A stretch of 64,000 bases of DNA from NCBI RefSeq assembly GCF_000974445.1, contig NZ_BBOJ01000020.1, positions 119,925-183,924 of the forward strand, given 5' to 3'. Below are positions 58,407 through 64,000 of this stretch, piece by piece. Both the position numbers and the translations under genes were made by a program. How positions within the stretch are numbered: the first letter of the stretch is position 1; every line of letters begins with the position of its first letter. Source of the DNA: Lentzea aerocolonigenes (GTDB lineage: Bacteria > Actinomycetota > Actinomycetes > Mycobacteriales > Pseudonocardiaceae). Under the pieces are notes generated by a model that made no database searches, was not told the DNA's origin, and worked only from the letters and a program-made list of their open reading frames with translations.

Positions 58407-60755
58407 ATGGGCGAAACCCTGGCCCTGCCGGTACTGCCGCTGGACGACGTCGTGGTGCTCCCCGGCATGGTGGTGCCGATCCGCATCTCCGGTGCGGACG
58501 CGAGCGCCGAGGCCCGTGCGGCCGTAGACGCGGCCACGACCGCAGCAGATCATCAAGTGCTGCTCGTCCCGCGGCTGGACGGGAAGTACGCCTCGGTCGG
58601 CACGCTGGCCGAGATCGAGCAGGTGGGCCGTCTGCCCGGTGGCGAGCGCGCCGCTGTCGTGCGCGGCACCAAGCGCGTGCGCATCGGCACGGGCACCACG
58701 GGTCCGGGCGCGGCGCTGTGGGTGAATGCGACGGTCGCGGACGAGTCCGAGATCACCGACCGCACCCGTGAGCTCGCGAAGCAGTACCGCGCGCTCGTCA
58801 CGAACATCCTGCAGACGCGCGGCGCGTGGCAGATGGTCGACTCGGTGCAGCAGATCAGCGACCCGTCGGCGCTGGCCGACCTCGCCGGTTACGCCTCCTA
58901 CCTCGACGAGAAGCAGAAGATCTGGCTGCTGGAGACGTCCGACGTCACCACCCGGCTGGAGAAGCTCCTCGAGTGGGGCCAGGCGCACCTGACCGAGCTC
59001 GACGTCAACGAGACGATCGCGAAGGACGTCAAGGAAGGCGTCGAGAAGCAGCAGCGGGAGTTCCTGCTGCGCCAGCAGATGGCCGCGATCCGCAAGGAGC
59101 TGGCCGAGCTCGACGGCAAGCCCGCCACCGAGCAGGAGGACTACCGGGCGCGCGTCGAGGCCGCCGAGCTGCCGGAGAAGGTCCTCAAGGCCGCCCTGGC
59201 CGAGGTCGACAAGCTGGAGCGCACCTCCGAGCAGTCGCCTGAGGTCGGCTGGATCCGGACCTGGCTCGACACCGTGCTCGAGATGCCGTGGAACGAACGC
59301 ACCGAGGACGCCTACGACATCAAGGCCGCCCGCGAGGTCCTCGACTCCGACCACGCCGGCCTGGACGACGTGAAGCAGCGCATCACCGAGTACCTGGCCG
59401 TGCGCAAGCGTCGCGCCGACCGCGGCATGGGCGTTGTCGGCGGACGTCGTTCCGGTGCCGTGCTGGCCCTCGTCGGCCCTCCCGGTGTCGGCAAGACCTC
59501 GCTCGGCGAGTCCGTGGCACGCGCGATGGGCCGCAAGTTCGTCCGCGTGGCGCTCGGTGGCGTCCGCGACGAGGCCGAGATCCGCGGTCACCGCCGCACG
59601 TACGTCGGCGCGCTGCCGGGCCGGATCGTCCGCGCGATCAGCGAGGCCGGTTCGATGAACCCGGTCGTGCTGCTCGACGAGATCGACAAGGTCGGCTCCG
59701 ACTACCGCGGCGACCCCACGGCGGCGTTGCTCGAGGTGCTCGACCCGGCGCAGAACCACACGTTCCGCGACCACTACCTGGAGGTCGAGCTCGACCTCTC
59801 GGACGTCGTGTTCCTCGCGACCGCGAACGTGCTGGAGTCGATCCCCGCGCCGTTGCTCGACCGCATGGAACTGGTGCAGCTCGACGGCTACACCGAGGAC
59901 GAGAAGGTCACGATCGCTAGCGACCACCTGCTGCCGCGCCAGATCGAACGCGCCGGCCTCGCGCCTGAGGACGTCACGTTCGACAAGCCCGCGCTGCACC
60001 AGCTGGCGAGCGAGTACACGCGGGAAGCCGGTGTGCGGCAACTGGAACGGGCCCTCGCGCGGATCCTGCGCAAGGTGACCGCGAAGGTGGCGCTCGGCGA
60101 GTCGGAACTGCCGATCACCGTCGACCAGCCGTCGCTGAAGTCGTACCTGGGCAGCCCGAAGAACACGCCCGAGTCGGCCGAACGCACCTCTGTTCCCGGT
60201 GTGGCAACAGGTCTGGCCGTCACGGGTGTCGGCGGCGACGTCCTGTTCATCGAGGCCTCACTGGCCCCGAAGGACACCGGCTCGACCGGCGTCACGCTGA
60301 CCGGCCAGCTGGGCGACGTGATGAAGGAGTCCGCGCAGATCGCGTTGTCGTACCTGCGTTCGCACGACGACAAGGCCGCAGCGCTGGCCGACAGGGGTGT
60401 GCACATCCACGTCCCGGCGGGCGCGGTGCCGAAGGACGGCCCGTCCGCGGGCGTCACGATGACGACGGCCCTCGCGTCCCTGCTGTCCGGCCGCCCGGTG
60501 CGCTCGGACGTGGCGATGACGGGCGAGATCTCGTTGACCGGCCGGGTCCTGCCGATCGGCGGCGTGAAGCAGAAGCTGCTCGCCGCGCACCGTGCGGGCA
60601 TCACGACCGTGCTGCTGCCTCAGCGCAACGAGCCCGATCTGGACGACGTGCCGGAGTCCGTGCGTGAGCAGCTGACCGTGCACTTCGTCTCGGACGTGGC
60701 CGAGGTCCTGGAGCACGCACTCTCGAAGGAGACCGTCACGACCGTTGCGGCGTAA
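58407..60755 (+). CDS. lon: ATP-dependent protease Lon
   Basis: 782 residues, full length. N-terminal substrate domain (LPVLPLDDVVVLPGMVVPI), coiled linker, AAA+ module with Walker A GPPGVGKTSLGESVA (about 356) and Walker B VVLLDEIDKVG, and a C-terminal protease domain with the catalytic dyad Ser in KDGPSAGVT (about 677) and Lys in GGVKQKLLAAH (about 718). Degrades damaged and regulatory proteins in the cytoplasm. GGAGG eight bases upstream of ATG. Probably HspR-controlled heat-shock gene. A strong terminator follows. Confidence 0.97.
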   Translation: MGETLALPVLPLDDVVVLPGMVVPIRISGADASAEARAAVDAATTAADHQVLLVPRLDGKYASVGTLAEIEQVGRLPGGERAAVVRGTKRVRIGTGTTGPGAALWVNATVADESEITDRTRELAKQYRALVTNILQTRGAWQMVDSVQQISDPSALADLAGYASYLDEKQKIWLLETSDVTTRLEKLLEWGQAHLTELDVNETIAKDVKEGVEKQQREFLLRQQMAAIRKELAELDGKPATEQEDYRARVEAAELPEKVLKAALAEVDKLERTSEQSPEVGWIRTWLDTVLEMPWNERTEDAYDIKAAREVLDSDHAGLDDVKQRITEYLAVRKRRADRGMGVVGGRRSGAVLALVGPPGVGKTSLGESVARAMGRKFVRVALGGVRDEAEIRGHRRTYVGALPGRIVRAISEAGSMNPVVLLDEIDKVGSDYRGDPTAALLEVLDPAQNHTFRDHYLEVELDLSDVVFLATANVLESIPAPLLDRMELVQLDGYTEDEKVTIASDHLLPRQIERAGLAPEDVTFDKPALHQLASEYTREAGVRQLERALARILRKVTAKVALGESELPITVDQPSLKSYLGSPKNTPESAERTSVPGVATGLAVTGVGGDVLFIEASLAPKDTGSTGVTLTGQLGDVMKESAQIALSYLRSHDDKAAALADRGVHIHVPAGAVPKDGPSAGVTMTTALASLLSGRPVRSDVAMTGEISLTGRVLPIGGVKQKLLAAHRAGITTVLLPQRNEPDLDDVPESVREQLTVHFVSDVAEVLEHALSKETVTTVAA

Positions 60756-60772
60756 CGGTTCCCGGTAAGACC

Positions 60773-60816
60773 CCTCGTGGGGGCAGTAGCGGCGACTACT
60801 GCCCCCACGAGGCTTT
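60773..60816. terminator. Strong bidirectional terminator after lon
   Basis: CCTCGTGGGGGCAGTAG / CTACTGCCCCCACGAGG is a 17-bp perfect stem with a 6-nt loop, followed by CTTTT. It lies 18 bp after lon and just after the end of the convergent AMIN-like gene, so it can serve both. Confidence 0.9.
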
Positions 60817-60822
60817 TCGCTG

Positions 60823-61299
60823 CTAGAGACCGATGTCGATGACGACCCGGTTCGGGTTCGTCAGCGTGAAGACCCGGTGCCACGAGCTGGTGTTCGTGTA
60901 TCCGACGGCGACGGTGAGCACCGCTTCGAAGTCGCACGTCAGCGCGACCCTGCGGACGTTGTCGAGGTTGGGCGGCGTGAAGTTCCGCGGCCCGGTGTAG
61001 GTGGGGTTCCCGTTGTCGTCGTGCGCGGCGGCACCGAACATGACCACTTCGAGGATCTCGTTGCTGCCCGGCATGGACACCGGGTTGCCGGATCCGCAGT
61101 CCGACACGCTGGAGACCTCGCGGAGCCGGTACTCGGCGGGCAGGCCGGACATGTCCAGCACGATCCGGTTGTAGTCGGTGTGCAGGCCGGTCCGGATCTT
61201 CGACAGCGTCGGCGTGCTCTGCGCAGACGCCATCGGGACGAACGTGAAGACCGCGAGCACCGCCAGCAGCAACGCGGCCAAGCGTCTGTTCCTCATCAT
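60823..61299 (-). CDS. Secreted AMIN-like domain protein (copy 1)
   Basis: 158 residues. Signal peptide (LAALLLAVLAVFTFVPMASA) and one small beta domain: KIRTGLHTDYNRIVLDMSG, SVSDCGSGNPVSMPGSNE, VRRVALTCDFEAVLTVAVGY, ending NRVVIDIGL. This pattern (YDRVVFD-like start, CDFEA, RYVVDV-like end) is the AMIN-like domain of actinobacterial exported proteins, presumed to bind cell-envelope polymers. Two Cys probably form a disulfide. Tandem paralogue of the next gene. Confidence 0.8.
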   Translation of the reverse strand: MMRNRRLAALLLAVLAVFTFVPMASAQSTPTLSKIRTGLHTDYNRIVLDMSGLPAEYRLREVSSVSDCGSGNPVSMPGSNEILEVVMFGAAAHDDNGNPTYTGPRNFTPPNLDNVRRVALTCDFEAVLTVAVGYTNTSSWHRVFTLTNPNRVVIDIGL

Positions 61300-61359
61300 T
61301 GGCCCCCTCTCAGGGCGACTCGATGAAAGAACAGACGCGTGGCACGCGTCACAGTTGCG

Positions 61360-61803
61360 TCAGTGGTCGATGTCGACCACGTACCGCAGCGGGCTGGTGA
61401 GGTAGTAGGCCCGGTACGTCGGGTTCGCCTTCCCCACCCCGATCGCGATCGACAGGTCAGCCTCGAAGTCGCACGTGAACACCACGCTCTTCACACTCGG
61501 CAGCCCCGGCGTGAGTTTCCGCGACCCGGTGTACGAGTGCCCGTCGGCCGGAGTCAGCCGCACCTCGAGGAACTCGACCCCCGGCGCCGAGATCGGCTTG
61601 CCCGACCCGCAGCCCACCGGCTCCGAGATCGACTGAACGCTGTCCTGCACCTGCCCACCGGTCAGGTCGAACACGACCCGGTCGAACGTCGCTTGCTGCC
61701 CAGTCCGCACATTGGTGAGCTGCGCGTAGTCAGCCGCAGAAGCCGCCGGAACGATGCTCAACGCCATCCCAGCGGCGAGGAGCGCTGCTGCAATCCGCTT
61801 CAC
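61360..61803 (-). CDS. Secreted AMIN-like domain protein (copy 2)
   Basis: 147 residues with signal peptide (IAAALLAAGMALSIVPAASA) and the same domain as its neighbour: NVRTGQQATFDRVVFDLTG, PVGCGSGKPISAPGVEF, VKSVVFTCDFEADLSIAIGV, LRYVVDIDH. The two genes lie head-to-tail 60 bp apart and likely arose by duplication. They follow a polysaccharide-deacetylase lipoprotein gene on the same strand, consistent with a cell-wall role. Confidence 0.8.
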   Translation of the reverse strand: MKRIAAALLAAGMALSIVPAASAADYAQLTNVRTGQQATFDRVVFDLTGGQVQDSVQSISEPVGCGSGKPISAPGVEFLEVRLTPADGHSYTGSRKLTPGLPSVKSVVFTCDFEADLSIAIGVGKANPTYRAYYLTSPLRYVVDIDH

Positions 61804-61824
61804 GTCTTTCCCCCTTTTGCCTTA

Positions 61825-62595
61825 CTACCCCAGAAAATCCTCCAGTGGCACTGGAGTGAGTCCATCTTGCTTGGCCCGGTTCAAGAACGCCGTGAAGTCC
61901 TCGACGAACGTCGTCCGGAAGTGCATCAGCACGATGTCGCCAGGCTTGAGCTTGTCCCCCTGCTGGAACTGCACGCGCCCGTCGTTGACCGCGGCGGTCC
62001 AGTTGACCAGCGCCTTGAACCCGCAACTGGCAGCAGCCTTGCGCGTGGTCGCGTCGTAGTTGCCGAACGGCGGCCGGAACAACGTGGGCCGCTTGCCGTA
62101 GTCCTGAGCCAGGAAGTCCGCGTTGCCGCAGATCTCGTGCTTCTGGAACTCGTACGGCTTGCCCAGCAGGTTCGGGTGGTTGGACGTGTGGCTGTGCACG
62201 GTGACCGGGAGGGCCTTGAAGTAGTCCTTGTGCCCCTCCGCGTACTTCGTGTTGAGGAACACCGACGGCCACACCCCGGCGTCGATCATCAGCTCACGAG
62301 CCTTCGGGTGCTGCACGGCCCCGTCGTCGATCGTGATGAAGACATATGGCTTGTCCGTTGGAATGTGCGTGACGACGGGCACCATCCCGTCCACGACCGC
62401 AGGAGCATGAGCCTGAACGGTTCCGTATGCATACGCCGGCTCGAACATCCGCTTCGGCTTCTCGGGCGTGGCAGACGTAGTAGTAGGTGGCGCCGTGGTG
62501 AGAACGGGACCACTGGGCTGCTCATCGGGCGTCTGTCCACATGACACGATCCCGGCAACCAACGCAAATGCAGCAACGAGCCGCAACCTGGACAT
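61825..62595 (-). CDS. Polysaccharide deacetylase lipoprotein (NodB-like)
   Basis: 256 residues. Lipoprotein signal with lipobox AGIVSC (Cys about 19), a Thr/Pro-rich spacer, then a NodB-type domain: VFITIDDGAVQHPKARELM (metal Asp pair), the His motif VTVHSHTSNHPNL, RPPFGNYDATTRKAA, and LKPGDIVLMHF. Probably deacetylates peptidoglycan or another glycan at the outer membrane face. The ATG is chosen for GGAGGGGGATTC upstream; further upstream in-frame sequence lacks signal character. Confidence 0.9.
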   Translation of the reverse strand: MSRLRLVAAFALVAGIVSCGQTPDEQPSGPVLTTAPPTTTSATPEKPKRMFEPAYAYGTVQAHAPAVVDGMVPVVTHIPTDKPYVFITIDDGAVQHPKARELMIDAGVWPSVFLNTKYAEGHKDYFKALPVTVHSHTSNHPNLLGKPYEFQKHEICGNADFLAQDYGKRPTLFRPPFGNYDATTRKAAASCGFKALVNWTAAVNDGRVQFQQGDKLKPGDIVLMHFRTTFVEDFTAFLNRAKQDGLTPVPLEDFLG

Positions 62596-62687
62596 CGATG
62601 AATCCCCCTCCACGCGAAAGACGTCGCGCAGGCACTCATGGTTGCACGGGGATAGGCTCGAACTGATCACAAGACGGAGGAGTTCCG

Positions 62688-63215
62688 ATGAGCCTTGAGC
62701 GTCCAGTCGCTCCCGACCCCTACCAGCTGCTCCCGAAGGTGGGCACGTTCACAGTGACGTCCACCGACGTAGAAGACGGCAAGCAGCTCCCGGAAGCCCA
62801 GGTCTTCGAAGGCGGCAACACCTCACCCCAACTCTCCTGGTCCGGCCACCCAGCCGAAACCCGAAGCTTCGTGGTCACCTGCTACGACCCGGACGCCCCG
62901 ACCCCCTCGGGCTTCTGGCACTGGGTGGCCGTGAACATCCCAGCCACCACCACCTCCCTGGACACCGGCGCGGGCGCCTCAGACGCCACCCTCCCCGGCG
63001 ACGCCTTCCACGTCCGCTCGGACTACAGCACCCGAGCCTTCGGAGGAGCCGCCCCGCCCAAGGGAGACCACCCGCACCGCTACTACTTCGTGGTCCACGC
63101 GGTGGACGTCGACAAGCTGGACGTGGACGAGAACGCCTCACCGGCGGTGGTGAGCTTCAACCTGGCCTTCCACACCCTGGCCAGGGCCATCATCACCCCC
63201 ACCTACCAGCACTAA
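62688..63215 (+). CDS. YbhB/YbcL-type PEBP (Raf-kinase-inhibitor-like) protein
   Basis: 175 residues. PEBP signatures: NTSPQLSWSGHPAETRSFVV and CYDPDAPTPSGFWHWVAVNI (DPDAP motif), KGDHPHRYYFVVHAVDVDKL and ISFNLAFHTLA-like end. Bacterial PEBP proteins bind small ligands or inhibit proteases and their role is poorly defined. GGAGG precedes the ATG. No signal peptide. Divergent from the deacetylase gene. Confidence 0.92.
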   Translation: MSLERPVAPDPYQLLPKVGTFTVTSTDVEDGKQLPEAQVFEGGNTSPQLSWSGHPAETRSFVVTCYDPDAPTPSGFWHWVAVNIPATTTSLDTGAGASDATLPGDAFHVRSDYSTRAFGGAAPPKGDHPHRYYFVVHAVDVDKLDVDENASPAVVSFNLAFHTLARAIITPTYQH

Positions 63216-63293
63216 CGCCGAAGGCGGGCACCTCAAGGCGAGCCGACGCGAGGCCGAAGGCGAGCAGTCCTTGCTTGAAACGCGAGGTTCCGG

Positions 63294-63431
63294 CGGTGTG
63301 GTCCCGTCACGAGTCGTGCCACAGCTCTTGTCGCGCCCGAGGGGAGAGGTCAAGTCGCACGCTTTTCGCGACTTGACCTCTCCCCTCGGGTGTGACTCGC
63401 TCCTGGCACGGCTTGGGACGGGACCACACCG
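63294..63431. repeat. 138-bp imperfect inverted repeat with 23-bp perfect core
   Basis: Core arms of 23 bp (63336-63358 and 63368-63390) around a 9-nt loop; outer arms CGGTGTGGTCCCGTC / GACGGGACCACACCG (63294-63308 and 63417-63431) also match, with patches between such as CGTGCCA/TGGCACG. It lies 80 bp after the PEBP gene, in a 500-bp stretch without a gene (63216-63714). It could be a terminator, a MITE-like element or a recombination site. The remaining gap sequence holds the left end of an IS110 element. Confidence 0.8.
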
Positions 63432-63499
63432 CCCGAACCGCACCACCCACCCAACAGCAAGCCGCCCAACCCAACAGAGAGGATGTTGTGGCGGGATCA

Positions 63500-64000
63500 C
63501 CTGAGCTGGTCTGACCCTCAACCCAACTGACCGCGGTGTCCTTCGCCTGATCTGTCGACTGATTCGGGTGATCTCGCGTGCACGTCACCAGGCGAGCGGA
63601 AGTGACCTGATAGGAGCCTGTCGCCACAGGACCCATCTCTGTTCTGTCCGTCCCGCCCAGCCCGGTGCGTGCCGTCCCGACACGGTCCAGCGAGCAAGGA
63701 CGGCGGTCCCCAGGATGCCCGATGCCCATACCCCCGCCCACGGTGAGGTGTTCGGCGGAGTCGACACCCACACCGACACCCACCACGCCGCCGCACTCGA
63801 CCACATCGGCCGGCTCCTGGGCGACGCCAAGTTCCCTGCCACCCCTGGCGGCTGCGCACAACTACTCGGCTGGCTGACCAGGTTCGGCCCCATCGCCAAG
63901 ATCGGCGTCGAAGGCACCGGCTCCTACGGCAAACAACTCGCGATATCGCTGCGCCAAAACGGAATCCAGGTCCGCGAAGTCTCCCGCCCCGACCGGCGAA
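63500..64000 (+). mobile_element. IS110-family insertion element, left part (cut by window edge)
   Basis: The coding part from 63715 is an IS110-type recombinase. The ~200 bp upstream are gene-free and contain several short stem-capable segments, as in the left end of IS110 elements, which carries the bridge RNA. The true left boundary is not visible because IS110 elements lack long inverted repeats; 63500 is a guess. Confidence 0.6.
63715..64000 (+). CDS. IS110-family transposase, N-terminal part (partial)
   Basis: 95 codons to the window edge: start MPDAHTPAHGEVFGGVDTHT, then DTHHAAALDHIGRLLGDAKF and IAKIGVEGTGSYGKQLAISL. The first acidic Asp (GVDTH) and the GVEGTGSYG segment with Glu belong to the RuvC-like DEDD domain of IS110/IS900-type recombinases, the family guided by bridge RNAs. 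Continues beyond the window. Confidence 0.85.
   Translation, partial: MPDAHTPAHGEVFGGVDTHTDTHHAAALDHIGRLLGDAKFPATPGGCAQLLGWLTRFGPIAKIGVEGTGSYGKQLAISLRQNGIQVREVSRPDRR

Overview
This is high-GC DNA from an actinomycete, most likely in or near the Pseudonocardiales (Lentzea/Saccharothrix-like). I infer this from codon bias, frequent GTG/TTG starts, many leaderless starts (a TANNNT box 5-8 nt upstream of the start codon), mycothiol-family proteins, AfsR-like NB-ARC/TPR regulators, a DUF574 methyltransferase, and a HAIR-like repeat in front of lon. The species is not determined.

Layout. 1-5.2 kb: a partial mycothiol-dependent isomerase-like gene, an imine-reductase-like dehydrogenase divergent from a GlxA regulator, an acetyltransferase, YjbQ, a YhgE/Pip-like membrane protein and a Gly/Gln-rich membrane-anchored protein. 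5.2-16.2 kb: proS, a VOC protein, a tandem-GNAT enzyme, a methyltransferase, two tandem atypical tRNA genes behind a conserved unknown protein, yaaA, a RIO kinase with a possible leader peptide, a DEAD-box helicase and a DUF3024 protein. Degenerate copies of the 3' ends of proS, the GNAT gene and the DUF3024 gene lie just downstream of each. 16.2-22.7 kb: MFS exporter, ricin-lectin protein, siroheme synthase, PIG-L deacetylase, trypsin, M4 metalloprotease.

22.8-30.0 kb: a six-gene cobalamin operon (ChlID-like chelatase, cobO, cobB, cobM, cobL, cbiG) read leftward from a cobalamin riboswitch. 30.1-33.1 kb: a two-gene unit of a large protein with TIR/HET-like signature motifs and a TPR partner, a candidate conflict or signalling system. 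33-47.8 kb: PLP aldolase, P450 divergent from bioF, ElaA acetyltransferase, two further trypsins, LysE exporter, a serine beta-lactamase-like hydrolase and its divergent TetR with a clear shared operator, an NB-ARC/TPR regulator, M48 protease, alpha/beta hydrolase, ABC exporter with a CatB-like acetyltransferase.

47.9-54.3 kb: the most novel-looking locus. It is a tightly overlapping leftward operon of two B12-binding-type radical SAM enzymes, an unannotated 58-residue peptide with a strong ribosome-binding site, an ATP-grasp-like enzyme and an MFS exporter. I read it as a peptide-modification (RiPP) or peptide-carrier pathway of unknown product. 54.4-63.2 kb: patatin-like membrane lipase, a free-standing PheRS-like protein preceded by a possible leader peptide and hairpin, DUF574 methyltransferase, lon, two tandem AMIN-like secreted proteins, a polysaccharide-deacetylase lipoprotein and a PEBP protein. 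63.3-64 kb: a long inverted repeat, then the left end of an IS110-family element cut by the window edge.

Convergent neighbours often overlap at their 3' ends (seven cases, 4-105 bp), so the region is compact except in the repeat-rich gaps at 5.2-5.5, 7.7-8.6 and 63.2-63.7 kb.
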